Shown piece after piece: positions 7,472 to 17,226 of a stretch of 64,000 nucleotides of DNA. A program made the position numbers and the translations under genes. Positions within the stretch are counted from its first letter, which is position 1. Every line of letters starts with the position of its first letter. A model generated the notes under the pieces. The model saw nothing but the letters and a program-made list of their open reading frames with translations. It did not search any database and was not told where the DNA came from. This DNA comes from Bradyrhizobium sp. Rc3b (GTDB taxonomy: Bacteria; Pseudomonadota; Alphaproteobacteria; Rhizobiales; Xanthobacteraceae): assembly GCF_900114915.1 (NCBI RefSeq), contig NZ_FOUS01000013.1, positions 1-64,000 of the forward strand, in the 5' to 3' direction.

Positions 7472-7506
7472 ACGGCCCGGCAGCTTGACGCTGCCGGGCC
7501 GTTTTT
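7472..7506 (+). terminator. Intrinsic terminator
   Basis: ACGGCCCGGCAG (7472-7483) and CTGCCGGGCCGT (7491-7502) form a perfect 12-bp stem with a 7-nt loop, followed by TTTT. It would end transcription of the phage-like cassette and separates it from the catabolic island. Confidence 0.9.
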
Positions 7507-7616
7507 GCGTTTCAGGTGAAGCGAGCGAGGCCCTTGCGAAGTTGGCGGCGCCGGGCTTTAAGCTTGCTCCTGCAGGAAATTCGGCGACCACAAGCCGATG
7601 TAAGGGAGCGCTATCG

Positions 7617-8885
7617 ATGCCGACCAAGCCTCAATTGCCGGAACGTTCGTCGCGAGCGACGGAAGGGCCGAGTGCGCTCGACGGTCTGCTGGTCATCGAT
7701 TTCACGCGTGTCGTCGCCGGCCCAGCCTGCACGCAGACGCTCGCCGATTTTGGCGCGCACGTCATCAAGATCGAAAATCCCGACGGCGGCGACGACACGC
7801 GCGCCTACGAGCACGCCGAAATTGGCGGGGAAAGCGCCGCCTATCTCAGCTTGAACCGCAACAAGCGCGGCATTGCGCTCGACCTTGCCGTGCCGGAGGC
7901 CCGTGAGATCGCGCTGGATCTGATCCGCAAGGCGGATGTGGTCGTGGAGAATTTCTCGAGCGGGGTCATGAAGAAGTTCGCGCTCGACTATGAGGCGGTC
8001 GCTCCGCTCAATCCACGGCTGGTCTATTGCTCGATCTCCGCCTACGGACGCTCCGGACCGTTCGCCTCCCGCCCTGGCTTCGATCCCATCACGCAGGCGG
8101 AGAGCGGCTTCATGTCGCTCAACGGATTTGCCGACGGCCCAGCGGTTCGTACCGGGCCGCCCATCGTGGACATGGCAACGGGGATGTCTGCCTGTAACGC
8201 CATCCTGATGGCGCTGTTGGCGCGGGACCGGCTCGGTCGCGGGCAGCATGTCGAAGTCGCCTTGTTCGACGTTGCGATGGGGATGACGGGCTTTTACGGC
8301 ATGGCGTATCTCATCAATGGCGAAAACCCCGGCCGGTTCGGCAATTCGCCGAGCGGGTCTCCCACCGTCGGCGTCTATGAGGCCTCCGATGGGCCGCTCT
8401 ACATGGCCTGCGCCAACGATCGGCTGTATCGCCGGCTCGTGGTCGAGGTGCTGAACCGGCCTGATCTCATCACCGATCCGCAGTTTGCCACGCGCAAGGC
8501 CCGTTCTGAGAACAAGGAGCTTTTGCGGGCAGCCATTGCAGAGGTCTTTGCCAGCGATACGCTCGAGAACTGGATGGCGAAAATGAAGCTGGCCAATATT
8601 CCGGTCGGCTATCTCCGGACGGTCGAGGAGGGGTTCAATGCGCCAGAGGCTCGCGAGCGCCATCGCTTGAGTCGCATTCCGCACCGTACAGCGGAATGGG
8701 TGCCCAACATCGAGCCGCCGATTACCATGAGCCTGACCGGCGCGATCGATCCCGTTGCGGCCCCTCTGTTAGGTGAGCATACCGAGGACGTCTTGCGCAG
8801 CATGCTCGGTTATGACGAGCGTCGGATCGCGGAGTTTACCCGGAGGGGCGTCTTTGGCTCGGGCAAACCTTCGACTCCGGTTTAA
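7617..8885 (+). CDS. Family III CoA-transferase (CaiB/BaiF type)
   Basis: 422 aa. Typical family III features: LDGLLVIDFTRVVAGPACTQTLADFGAHVIKIE at the N terminus, LNRNKRGIALDL, then the catalytic aspartate Asp185 in GPPIVDMATG, and the C-terminal GEHTEDVL motif. It moves CoA between an acyl-CoA (often succinyl-CoA or acetyl-CoA) and a carboxylic acid. Start 7617 (MPTKPQLP) has AAGGGAG upstream; the longer frame to 7485 overlaps the terminator and is rejected. First gene of the catabolic island, it may activate the acid handled by the next genes. Confidence 0.93.
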   Translation: MPTKPQLPERSSRATEGPSALDGLLVIDFTRVVAGPACTQTLADFGAHVIKIENPDGGDDTRAYEHAEIGGESAAYLSLNRNKRGIALDLAVPEAREIALDLIRKADVVVENFSSGVMKKFALDYEAVAPLNPRLVYCSISAYGRSGPFASRPGFDPITQAESGFMSLNGFADGPAVRTGPPIVDMATGMSACNAILMALLARDRLGRGQHVEVALFDVAMGMTGFYGMAYLINGENPGRFGNSPSGSPTVGVYEASDGPLYMACANDRLYRRLVVEVLNRPDLITDPQFATRKARSENKELLRAAIAEVFASDTLENWMAKMKLANIPVGYLRTVEEGFNAPEARERHRLSRIPHRTAEWVPNIEPPITMSLTGAIDPVAAPLLGEHTEDVLRSMLGYDERRIAEFTRRGVFGSGKPSTPV

Positions 8886-9017
8886 GCCGGAGCCGTTAGT
8901 CCGCTGGCAACAGGCATCGCGCGGCATCGGAATCGATGCTTCATGATGCCTGCCGGCCGCATTGACTTGATTTGGTAAGGGGCCAGCCGCATAAATACGC
9001 CAAAGTGAGGGACACGA

Positions 9018-10247
9018 ATGGCGCCTGGTCGAAAGCCGAGCATGGGTCAGCCCACCGGGCCGGAAGCCGGCGAAAGCGCCTATGCGGCGATGATCGCGAA
9101 GGCCCGGGCCCTCGTGCCGAGACTACGAGAGCGGGCGGCGCGGACGGAGGAGCTGCGGCATCTCCCGTCGGAAACCGAGATGGACCTCCATGAAGCCGGC
9201 CTGTTCCGGATGCTTCAACCGGCACGGATCGGCGGTGCTGAGCTCGACTATGTCGCTCTTGTCGACTGCGCTGAGCTGCTCGGACAGGCGGATGCGTCGG
9301 TAGCGTGGAATCTCGCCAATCTGGCGAGCCACCACTGGATGCTCGGCATGTTCGAGCAAAAGGCGCAGGATCTGGTCTGGGGCCGTGATCCGGATGCGCT
9401 GATCGCATCCTCGTTCATTTTTCCCGCCGGACGCGCCACGCGAGTCGAGGGCGGTTATCAGCTGCGCGGCAGCTGGCCATTCTCCTCCGGCGTTGCCTCC
9501 TGCGAATGGAACATGCTTGCAAGCGTGGTCTATTCCGACGACGAGGCGGACGGCATCGAGTATCGCATCTTTCTGCTGCCGAAAGGCGATTACAGCGTGC
9601 TGGACACCTGGAACGTCGCGGGACTGCGCGGGACGGGGTCCTGCGACGTGGAGGTCAGGGATGTCTTCGTGGCTGACCATATGACAGTCGCCGTCGGCGA
9701 CCTCTCAGGCGGCCCGACGCCGGGAAGCACGGTCAATCCAAATCCGCTTTATACGCTGCCCGTGTTCTCGCTGTTTCCATACGTCCTCTCCGGTGTCGCG
9801 CTGGGGAATGCGCAAGCGTGCCTCGACGATTATACGGAGGTCGCACGTCATCGTATTTCAACCTACAACCGGGCCAAATTGAGCGATTTTCAAAGCACCC
9901 AGATCAAGATCGCGGAAGCCTCGGCGAAGATCGACGCCGCGCGCCTGATCATGCGGTCGGCGTGCCTCGATGCCATGGAGGATGCGCGGCTTGGTCACAT
10001 CCCTGGCATGGCGACCAAGACCCGTTATCGGCGCGACGGATCTTTTTCGGTGAACCTGTGCACGGACGCGGTCTCGATGCTGTTTGCCGCGAGCGGCGCG
10101 CGCGGTCTGTTCACGACCGGCGTGTTGCAGCGGCAATTCCGCGATGCGCACGCGATCAACTCGCATCTCGCATTCAATTTCGATGCGGCCGGGACCAACT
10201 ATGGACGGGTGGCGCTGGGCCTGCCGTCCGAAAATCTCACGCTGTGA
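9018..10247 (+). CDS. Flavin-dependent monooxygenase, acyl-CoA-dehydrogenase fold (HsaA/HpaB-like)
   Basis: 409 aa. The ACAD-type architecture is clear: the helical N-terminal domain (ARALVPRLRERAARTEEL, PSETEMDLHEAGLFRML), the middle beta domain (GSWPFSSGVASCEW) and a C-terminal helical domain ending NFDAAGTNYGRVALG. This variant belongs to group D flavin monooxygenases, which use FADH2 or FMNH2 delivered by a separate reductase to hydroxylate aromatic rings. The reductase is the next gene, 9 bp downstream, which supports the monooxygenase role over a dehydrogenase. The ring substrate is unknown. Start at 9018, with a possible inner start at 9042. Confidence 0.85.
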   Translation: MAPGRKPSMGQPTGPEAGESAYAAMIAKARALVPRLRERAARTEELRHLPSETEMDLHEAGLFRMLQPARIGGAELDYVALVDCAELLGQADASVAWNLANLASHHWMLGMFEQKAQDLVWGRDPDALIASSFIFPAGRATRVEGGYQLRGSWPFSSGVASCEWNMLASVVYSDDEADGIEYRIFLLPKGDYSVLDTWNVAGLRGTGSCDVEVRDVFVADHMTVAVGDLSGGPTPGSTVNPNPLYTLPVFSLFPYVLSGVALGNAQACLDDYTEVARHRISTYNRAKLSDFQSTQIKIAEASAKIDAARLIMRSACLDAMEDARLGHIPGMATKTRYRRDGSFSVNLCTDAVSMLFAASGARGLFTTGVLQRQFRDAHAINSHLAFNFDAAGTNYGRVALGLPSENLTL

Positions 10248-10256
10248 GGCCGGCCG

Positions 10257-10820
10257 ATGAATGATCTGCCGCAGCAGCCCGGCGCTCCCGATCCCGCCAA
10301 CGAGTTCGCGAGCGACAGCTCGTCGATCGATCCTCGCGACTTTCGCAACGCGCTCGGAACCTATGCAACGGGCGTGGCGATCATCACGGCCGCAGCGCCT
10401 GATGGCAAGCCCTACGGACTGACTTGTAATTCGTTTGCCTCCGTCTCGCTGAACCCTCCACTGGTCCTGTGGAGCCTGGTCGTCTATTCCTCTAGTCTGA
10501 CCATCTTCCAGAACGCCAGCCATTTCACCGTCAACGTGCTTGGCGCTTCGCAGCAGGTACTTGCGGCAAAATTCGCCAAATCGTCGGACGACAAGTTCAC
10601 AGGTGTGGATTGGACGCCGGGCCTCGGCGGAGCGCCGGTGCTTGCGGAGAGCGTCGCCAACTTTCAATGCCGCTCCGTGAATCGCTATTATGGCGGCGAC
10701 CACGTGATCTTTCTCGGCGCGGTCGAGGCCTATACCTACGGTGCGAAGGAGCCGCTGCTCTTCGCGCGGGGGACGTTCGGCCGATTCCTCGCAGATGACG
10801 AGCGCAAGACGTCGCCTTGA
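10257..10820 (+). CDS. Flavin reductase component (HpaC/HsaB-like)
   Basis: 187 aa. After a Pro/Ser-rich N terminus (about 25 residues), the flavin reductase domain begins DFRNALGTYATGVAIITAA, followed by GLTCNSFASVSLNPPLVLWSL and ends GDHVIFLGAVEAY. These are hallmarks of the flavin-reductase-like (FMN/FAD-binding split barrel) family that supplies reduced flavin to two-component monooxygenases. It is encoded directly after the oxygenase, so the pair forms one enzyme system. Confidence 0.92.
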   Translation: MNDLPQQPGAPDPANEFASDSSSIDPRDFRNALGTYATGVAIITAAAPDGKPYGLTCNSFASVSLNPPLVLWSLVVYSSSLTIFQNASHFTVNVLGASQQVLAAKFAKSSDDKFTGVDWTPGLGGAPVLAESVANFQCRSVNRYYGGDHVIFLGAVEAYTYGAKEPLLFARGTFGRFLADDERKTSP

Positions 10821-10845
10821 CGTGCTTCAGATCGCGCTCGACAGC

Positions 10846-11754
10846 TTAGCGCTCTGCCGCTGAAAGCTTGTAAATCTCCAGCGCGTCCGCTTCCGCGCCG
10901 CGTGCGGCCTTCGCGAGCCGGAAAAGTTGGCCCGCAAGCGTGGCCATCGGCACCGGCGTCGACGTTGCCTGCGCGACGTCGGCGACCGTATCGAGATCCT
11001 TGAGCATCGTGGCAATATGACCGAGCGGGGGCGAGTGAATGCCCTGGACCATTCTGGGCACGAAAAGCTGAAGCGGGATCGAGTCCGCGAAGCCGCCGGC
11101 GAGCGCTTCGGGCAGGCGATTGGCGTCAATACCCGCGTTGACGGCCAGGCGCGTGGCTTCTGCCAGCACGGCCATCGCGCATCCCACGATCACCTGATTG
11201 CAGAGTTTCGTGGTCTGGCCGGCGCCGGTCGGGCCCATGTGGGTGAACCTGCGCGCCATGGCCAGCACGTAGGGGCGAGCCCTCTCGATCTCGTCTGCTT
11301 CTCCGCCGGCCATGATCGCAAGGGTACCTTCCTCGGCGCCCTTCGTTCCGCCGGAAACCGGTGCATCGATCCAGCCGGCGCCATTGGCGGCTTTCAATCG
11401 CTTTGCCAGATCGCGCGCGGCGTCGGGATGTATCGACGAGAAGTCGACGACAAGCTTGCCTGCGCCGGGCGCTGCCGCCAGCCCCTCAGGCCCGAAGATC
11501 ACCTCCTCGACGGCCGCGGCATCCGTCACGCACATGAAGGCGATATCGGAGTTCGTCAGGAGATCACGAGGCGTGACTGCGCGCCTGGCTCCAGCCTCGG
11601 CGAGCGGAGCCACCTTGCCCTCTGAACGGTTCCAGACAGTGACCTGATGGCCGGCCTTGAGCAGGCGTCGGGTCATCGGCGTTCCCATCAGGCCAAGGCC
11701 GAGATAGCCGAGCCTCTCGACGCCTTGCGGGTTTGGCTTGCTCGCATCAGCCAT
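10846..11754 (-). CDS. 3-hydroxyisobutyrate-dehydrogenase-family oxidoreductase
   Basis: 302 aa. N-terminal Rossmann motif GYLGLGLMGTPMTRRLLKAGH, the substrate signature SGGTKGAEEGTLAIMAGG and the catalytic-lysine segment GQTTKLCNQ identify the beta-hydroxyacid dehydrogenase family (3-hydroxyisobutyrate, tartronate semialdehyde and 6-phosphogluconate relatives). NAD(P)H specificity is not resolved. Start 11754 (MADASKP) has AAGGAGA upstream. It is convergent with the reductase gene and divergent from the ABC binding protein, so it may be regulated apart from them. Confidence 0.9.
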   Translation of the reverse strand: MADASKPNPQGVERLGYLGLGLMGTPMTRRLLKAGHQVTVWNRSEGKVAPLAEAGARRAVTPRDLLTNSDIAFMCVTDAAAVEEVIFGPEGLAAAPGAGKLVVDFSSIHPDAARDLAKRLKAANGAGWIDAPVSGGTKGAEEGTLAIMAGGEADEIERARPYVLAMARRFTHMGPTGAGQTTKLCNQVIVGCAMAVLAEATRLAVNAGIDANRLPEALAGGFADSIPLQLFVPRMVQGIHSPPLGHIATMLKDLDTVADVAQATSTPVPMATLAGQLFRLAKAARGAEADALEIYKLSAAER

Positions 11755-11922
11755 AGGTTGTCTCCTTCTGTCGCAGCGCGACGTGGCTTTACCATACATT
11801 GCGTATCGGACGGCAAAACCGCCGCGCTCGCATGGCTTGCCTGATTGTTTGAACCATGAAAGATTTGAGCCCGGTCGGGGTTGGGTGGCGCCGGTCGGCG
11901 CCGGAGCAGCGGAGTGGGCACG

Positions 11923-12906
11923 ATGCGAACCGTTTCGAGATGGATCCTGGCTTTGGGGGCGACAGCGGCCGTGAGCGCGGGGGCAAGCCCGTCATGGGCG
12001 CAGCAGACGATCCGCGTCGGCTGGACGATCCCGGCCGAGGAATCGAAGTACTGGATGATGCGCCGCCCGGCTGAGTTTCCCAATATCGGCAAGACGTACA
12101 ATATCGAATGGACCCAATTCCAGGGCACCGCGCCTATGACGCAGGCCCTGGCAGCCGGTGCGCTGGACTGCGCGACGCAGGCGCCGCTCTCCCTCGCCAA
12201 TGGCGTGGTCGGCGGCAATCTCAAAGCCTACATCGTGGCGCAGCACGTGTTCGAGAAGCCCGGCGGCTTCTCGGTCTACTGGGCCGTGATGGATGACTCG
12301 CCGATCAAGACGATTGCCGACCTCAAGGGCAAGACGGTTGGCATTTCCGTGATTGGCGGCGGTACGCAAGGCCCGTTCAACCTGCTCCTGAAGCAGAATG
12401 GCGTCGATCCGGCCAAGGATATCAAGCTGGTCGAGGTCGGCTTTGCCGTCTCCGAGGATGCGCTGCGCCAAGGCCGCGTCGATGCGGTGAATATGAACCA
12501 GCCGTTCGCCGCGCGGGCGGAGGCAAAGGGCGGTACAAGGAAGCTCTTCTCGCTGTCCCAGGCCATGCCGAACATCGTGCATATCCTGGAAGCCTGCCGT
12601 GCCGATTTCGTCGACAAGAACCCGGAACTGGTCAAGACCTATGTCCGTGACATCACCTCGGGCATGAAAAAGGCGCTGGCCAACCGCGAGGAGACTCTCA
12701 AGGTCGTCAATGAAGTGCTGAAGGCGCCGCTCCCGGTGCTCGAGACCTACCTGCTCAAGGATAACGATTTCGGCCGTGATCCAGGCGCGGCGCCGAACTT
12801 CCCGGCAATCCAGAAGATGCTGGACATCTACGCCGAGACCGGAATGCTGCCGAAGCTGGATGTTGCGCAGTTCAAGCATCCGACGATCGTCGCGCCGCTG
12901 CAGTAA
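11923..12906 (+). CDS. NitT/TauT-type ABC transporter substrate-binding protein
   Basis: 327 aa with signal peptide (residues 1-26, ending PSWAQ). The mature part is a type II periplasmic fold with TIRVGWTIPAEESKYW, LAAGALDCATQAPLSLANG and ISVIGGGTQGPFNLLLKQNGV, as in aliphatic sulfonate, nitrate and aromatic-acid binders (NMT1/THI5-like). Start 11923 has GGAG about 8 nt upstream. The ATPase and two permeases are nearby (14798-17189), separated by the dehydratase gene, so the full importer is encoded on the same strand. Confidence 0.9.
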   Translation: MRTVSRWILALGATAAVSAGASPSWAQQTIRVGWTIPAEESKYWMMRRPAEFPNIGKTYNIEWTQFQGTAPMTQALAAGALDCATQAPLSLANGVVGGNLKAYIVAQHVFEKPGGFSVYWAVMDDSPIKTIADLKGKTVGISVIGGGTQGPFNLLLKQNGVDPAKDIKLVEVGFAVSEDALRQGRVDAVNMNQPFAARAEAKGGTRKLFSLSQAMPNIVHILEACRADFVDKNPELVKTYVRDITSGMKKALANREETLKVVNEVLKAPLPVLETYLLKDNDFGRDPGAAPNFPAIQKMLDIYAETGMLPKLDVAQFKHPTIVAPLQ

Positions 12907-12986
12907 GGCCACCAGGCGGGTGATCCGAGCCAGGTGCTCGCGGGCGTCCCGGGTCATCCGGGACGAGGCACGAAGAAGATGCACGT

Positions 12987-14681
12987 ATGAAGAAGTTGCG
13001 ATCACGAGTCACGACTGACGGTCTCGACCGGGCCCCGCACCGCGCATTCATGCGCGCGATGGGGCTCGACGACGCTGCGATTGCCAAGCCGATGGTGGGC
13101 GTTGTCAGCATGAAGGGCGAGCAGACGCCCTGCAACATGACCCACGATTTTCAGGTGGCCGCGGCCAAGACGGGCATCGAGGAGGCCGGCGGCACGCCGC
13201 GTGAATTCTCGACCGTGTCGGTTTCTGACGGCATCAGCATGAACCACGAGGGAATGAAGTTCTCGTTGTTTTCGCGTGAACTGATCGCCGACTCGATCGA
13301 GGCCGTGGTCCACGGTCTGGCCTACGATGCGCTGATCGGATACGGCGGATGCGACAAGACGCTTCCCGGTGTGATGATGGGCATGGTTCGCTGCAACGTG
13401 CCCTCCATCTTCATCTATGGCGGCAGCGCGCTGCCGGGCCGCGTGGACGGGCGCACGTTGACGGTGCTCGACTCCTATGAGGCCGTTGGCAGCTTCATGA
13501 CGGGTGAGATCGACGGCGCCACGCTGGAGCGGATCGAACGTGCCTGCTTGCCGACGATCGGCGCGTGCGCCGGCCAGTTCACCGCCAACACCATGGGAAT
13601 GGTCTCGGAGGCGATGGGCCTGACTATCCCCAACGTCTCGATGGTGCCCGGCGTCTATGCCGAGCGTGCGCAGATATCTCGGCGCGCCGGATGCCTGATC
13701 ATGGAGATGCTGGAACGCGGCGGGCCGTTGCCTCGCGACATCGTGACGCGGAAGTCCCTCGAGAACGGCGCGGCGATCGTTGCGGCGACGGGTGGTTCGA
13801 CCAACGCCGCGCTGCATCTGCCCGCCATCGCCAATGAGGCCGGCATTGCGTTCACGATCGACGATGTGGGCGAGGTCTTCTCCAGGACGCCCCTGATCGG
13901 AAATCTGCGCCCCGGGGGCAAATACACCGCAAAGGATGTCTACGACATCGGTGGCGCGGCGGTCGTGATCCGTGAGCTGATCCAGAGCGGGCACATCGAT
14001 GGCGAATGCCTGTCCATCACCGGCCGGACACTTGCCGAAGAATATGGCACCGCCAACGCGCCCGATGGAGAAGTCGTATACGCGGCGGGCGCGCCGATCA
14101 TGCCTGACGGCGGCGTGGCGGTGCTGAAGGGAAATCTTTGTCCCGACGGTGCGGTGATCAAGGTCGCAGGTTTGAAGAGTCAATTCTTCGAAGGCGTGGC
14201 GCGCGTTTTCGAGGACGAGGAAGCCTGCGTCGCGTCGGTTCGTGACCGCAGCTACAAGGCGGGCGAGGTCCTCGTGATCCGCAATGAGGGGCCGGTCGGC
14301 GGCCCCGGCATGCGCGAGATGCTCGGCGTCACTGCGCTGATCTACGGGCAGGGCATGGGCGAAAAGGTGGCGCTGATCACCGATGGCCGGTTCTCCGGCG
14401 CGACCCGCGGCATGTGCATCGGCTACGTGGCCCCCGAAGCATTTGTTGGTGGTCCGCTGGCGCTCGTTCGCGACGGTGACAGGATCCGGATCGATGCCGC
14501 AAACCGGCGGATGGATGTGCTGCTCGATGAGCAGGAACTCACCGCGCGGCGACGAGATTGGAAGCAACGTCCGCCGCGTCACCGTGCGGGCGCGCTCGCA
14601 AAGTATGCGCGACTGGTTGGGCAAGCGCCGGGCGGAGCCGTGACGCATGAAGGCCCGGCAGAATGGCCTTGGTTCGAATGA
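12987..14681 (+). CDS. IlvD/Edd-family dehydratase
   Basis: 564 aa, full family length. Cluster cysteines Cys49 (PCNMTH), Cys122 (GGCDKTLPG) and Cys194 (GACAGQFTANTM) are all present, as expected for a [2Fe-2S] or [4Fe-4S] dihydroxy-acid or sugar-acid dehydratase. The C-terminal half contains the GPVGGPGMREML and TDGRFSGATRG motifs. A housekeeping valine/isoleucine role is possible, but its place inside an importer operon argues for a catabolic dehydration, so I give no gene symbol. It follows the binding protein by 80 bp. Confidence 0.92.
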   Translation: MKKLRSRVTTDGLDRAPHRAFMRAMGLDDAAIAKPMVGVVSMKGEQTPCNMTHDFQVAAAKTGIEEAGGTPREFSTVSVSDGISMNHEGMKFSLFSRELIADSIEAVVHGLAYDALIGYGGCDKTLPGVMMGMVRCNVPSIFIYGGSALPGRVDGRTLTVLDSYEAVGSFMTGEIDGATLERIERACLPTIGACAGQFTANTMGMVSEAMGLTIPNVSMVPGVYAERAQISRRAGCLIMEMLERGGPLPRDIVTRKSLENGAAIVAATGGSTNAALHLPAIANEAGIAFTIDDVGEVFSRTPLIGNLRPGGKYTAKDVYDIGGAAVVIRELIQSGHIDGECLSITGRTLAEEYGTANAPDGEVVYAAGAPIMPDGGVAVLKGNLCPDGAVIKVAGLKSQFFEGVARVFEDEEACVASVRDRSYKAGEVLVIRNEGPVGGPGMREMLGVTALIYGQGMGEKVALITDGRFSGATRGMCIGYVAPEAFVGGPLALVRDGDRIRIDAANRRMDVLLDEQELTARRRDWKQRPPRHRAGALAKYARLVGQAPGGAVTHEGPAEWPWFE

Positions 14682-14797
14682 CGCACCGTACGGGTGCGAA
14701 ATCGACCGCCTGTCTGGCAGGTTTCTTGCTAAGCTCGTGCCGCTGGCGGAGAACGTTCAGCAGGTTCGTCGAGGAATGTTCGCGCGAGTGAGACGGG

Positions 14798-15643
14798 ATG
14801 ACGATAGTGCCTGCGAGATCGAGCGAATGGGTGAGACCGGTGAGATCACAAGAGCCGGCTTCTGCAATCATCGAGATCGACCTCGTCTCGCAGGTCTTTC
14901 AGACTTCGGCGCGCAAGGATCATGTGGCGCTTTCCGAGATCTCGCTGACGATCGAGGAGGGCGCCTTCGTCTCCATCCTTGGGCCGTCCGGCTGCGGCAA
15001 GTCGACACTGCTTTATATCGTCGGCGGTTTTGTCAGTCCGACCAGCGGCTCGGCGAAGATCAAGGGACATGCGATCACGGGTCCCGGTCCGGATCGCGGA
15101 CCGGTGTTCCAGGAATTTGCGCTGTTTCCCTGGAAGACCGTGCTGGGCAACGTGATGTATGGCCCGCGTCAGCAAGGAGTGCGCGCCGCCGAAGCGGAAG
15201 CGCAAAGCCGGGCCTTGATCGAAATGGTTGGCCTCAAGGGCTATGAGAGCTTCTACCCCAAGGAATTGTCGGGCGGCATGAAGCAGCGCGTGGCGTTGGC
15301 GCGCACGCTCGCTTACCATCCGGAAGTGCTGTTGATGGACGAGCCGTTCGGTGCGCTCGACGCGCACACAAGGACGCGGCTGCAGAACGACCTTCTCAAC
15401 ATCTGGGAGCGCGACCGCAAGACGGTGCTGTTCGTCACCCATTCGGTCGACGAAGCCGTCTTTCTCTCGGACAAAGTCGTGATGATGTCGAAATCGCCCG
15501 GCCGCATCCGCGAGGTGATCGACATCGATCTGCCGCGACCGCGCCGCCGCAACGAACTGTTGCTCGACCCCCGCTATCAGAAGTACGTCGTCGATATCGA
15601 GCGCATGTTCGATGAAAGCGACGAAGTCGGGTCGGCATCATGA
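14798..15643 (+). CDS. NitT/TauT-type ABC transporter ATPase
   Basis: 281 aa. Walker A GPSGCGKST at 62-70, Q-loop FQEFALFPWKTV, signature LSGGMKQR, Walker B LLMDEPFGALD and the H-loop FVTHSVDEA are all intact. The FPWKTV and GPGPDRG segments are typical of the SsuB/TauB/NrtD group, in line with the binding protein. The first ~25 residues are an unusual extension; a later start is possible but no ATG lies close. Overlaps the next gene (ATGA). Confidence 0.95.
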   Translation: MTIVPARSSEWVRPVRSQEPASAIIEIDLVSQVFQTSARKDHVALSEISLTIEEGAFVSILGPSGCGKSTLLYIVGGFVSPTSGSAKIKGHAITGPGPDRGPVFQEFALFPWKTVLGNVMYGPRQQGVRAAEAEAQSRALIEMVGLKGYESFYPKELSGGMKQRVALARTLAYHPEVLLMDEPFGALDAHTRTRLQNDLLNIWERDRKTVLFVTHSVDEAVFLSDKVVMMSKSPGRIREVIDIDLPRPRRRNELLLDPRYQKYVVDIERMFDESDEVGSAS

Positions 15644-16425
15644 TGTCGTCGGCCACCTTGCTCAGACGGGCCGCTCCGGTGCTGGCCTGCATCGGGTTGC
15701 TGGCCGTGTGGCAGGTTGCATCGCTTGCGCTCAAGAACGACAGCCTCCCGACGGCAACCGAGGCGATCCGGGCAATTCCGGATATTCTCGGCGATAAGGA
15801 ATCCCTCATCAACATCCTGGCCTCGCTTCGCCGAATGGCGATCGGGTTCGGTGTGGCGGTGCTGGTTTCGATTCCGCTGGGCCTGCTGATGGGACGCAGC
15901 CGCGGCGTCGCGGCCTTTTTCAATCCGCTCCTGATGGTGATTTATCCGGTGCCGAAGGCGGCATTGATGCCGATCATCATGCTTTGGCTGGGCGTCGGCG
16001 ACGTCACCAAGACATTGGTGATCTTCCTGGGCGTCAGCCTTCCCGTGATCTATCACAGCTTCGAGGGGGCCAAGGCCGTCGAAGAGAAGATGCTGTGGTC
16101 AGGTGCCGCGATGGGGCTTTCGCCGGCGCAACGCCTGGTGCGGATCGTGTTGCCCGCGGCGCTGCCGGAGATCCTGACCGGCTGCCGCACGGGACTGGTG
16201 CTGGCGCTGATCACGATGATCACCAGTGAGATGATCGCCCGCCAGTCCGGCGCCGGCAATATCCTGTTCAACGCGCTCGACATGGGCCAATACGACACCG
16301 TCTTTGCGATGATCATCATCGTGGGCGCGATGGGTATCTGTCTCGACGCGATTTTTGAAAGGGTTCGGGCCAGACTCGTGCGTTGGTCCGAGCCTCAGTT
16401 CGACATGCCGCTGAGTTTTTCGTGA
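15640..16425 (+). CDS. NitT/TauT-type ABC transporter permease 1
   Basis: 261 aa with six hydrophobic segments. The EAA coupling loop (AAMGLSPAQRLVRIVLPAALPEILTG) follows the usual pattern. The first transmembrane segment is at about residues 7-27. The start overlaps the ATPase stop by 4 bp and the stop overlaps the second permease start, so translation is coupled. It acts in the inner membrane as half of the channel. Confidence 0.93.
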   Translation: MMSSATLLRRAAPVLACIGLLAVWQVASLALKNDSLPTATEAIRAIPDILGDKESLINILASLRRMAIGFGVAVLVSIPLGLLMGRSRGVAAFFNPLLMVIYPVPKAALMPIIMLWLGVGDVTKTLVIFLGVSLPVIYHSFEGAKAVEEKMLWSGAAMGLSPAQRLVRIVLPAALPEILTGCRTGLVLALITMITSEMIARQSGAGNILFNALDMGQYDTVFAMIIIVGAMGICLDAIFERVRARLVRWSEPQFDMPLSFS

Positions 16426-17189
16426 TGTCGCGCCTTCTCTCCGCAAGCGTCCTTCTCGGCATTGCCCCGATCGTGCTGGTCATCGCCTTGTGGCAAGGCC
16501 TGGTATCATTCGGCTTCGCGCCCGCGGTCTTGCTGCCGCCGCCTGGCTTCGTCTTCGGCCGGCTGCTCCAGCAACTCGTGACGTGGACGTTTCAGCAGGA
16601 GATTGCCGCAACCCTGGTCCGGCTATTTGCAGGCTTCGCGATTGCCGTCGTGCTGGGTGTCAGTATCGGCATTGCCGCCGCCGCCAATCCGGCGATCGAT
16701 GCCGTGGTTCGGCCGATCGTCCGCGTATTGGCGCCGCTGCCCAAGGTCGCGCTCTATCCGGCACTTCTGCTCTTGCTCGGATTCGGCCACGGGTCGAAGA
16801 TCACATTGGTAGCCGCGGACGCGCTCTTTCCCATTCTGCTCTCGACCTATTACGGCGCGTCGACCGTCGAACAGAAGCTGATCTGGTCGGCGATGGCGGC
16901 GGGAACGCCGCGCTACGAAATCCTCTTCAAGGTGGTACTGCCGGCGGCGATGCCGTCGATCCTGACCGGATGCCGGATCGGGCTTGTCATTTCCTGCATC
17001 GTGGTGTTTCTGGCCGAGATGATCACGTCGACGGACGGATTGGGGCACGCGCTCGTGACCGCGGCGCGAACTTTTCAGGCCGTCGACATGTTCGTGCCGC
17101 TGATCACGATCTCGCTGCTGGGCCTGATCTTGAATGGCCTGCTCGGCGCGTTGCGCTCGTACCTGCTGCGGGGCTTTCCTGAGGCGTGA
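16425..17189 (+). CDS. NitT/TauT-type ABC transporter permease 2
   Basis: 254 aa, membrane protein with six predicted helices and an EAA loop (SAMAAGTPRYEILFKVVLPAAMPSILTG). The start at 16425 is inside the stop of the first permease (TGATG). Two different permeases imply a heterodimeric channel. It is the last importer gene before the ring-cleavage enzyme. Confidence 0.92.
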   Translation: MSRLLSASVLLGIAPIVLVIALWQGLVSFGFAPAVLLPPPGFVFGRLLQQLVTWTFQQEIAATLVRLFAGFAIAVVLGVSIGIAAAANPAIDAVVRPIVRVLAPLPKVALYPALLLLLGFGHGSKITLVAADALFPILLSTYYGASTVEQKLIWSAMAAGTPRYEILFKVVLPAAMPSILTGCRIGLVISCIVVFLAEMITSTDGLGHALVTAARTFQAVDMFVPLITISLLGLILNGLLGALRSYLLRGFPEA

Positions 17190-17226
17190 ACCGACCAAGA
17201 AGAAACCAGAAGACCGGGAGTGAACC

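Noticed and set aside
13002..14648. 548-codon minus-strand frame opposite the dehydratase
   Set aside because: Antisense shadow in a high-GC gene; repeated His/Asp/Arg residues with no fold.
14660..14690. GGTTCGAAT word resembling a tRNA T-loop
   Set aside because: No cloverleaf can be drawn around it.
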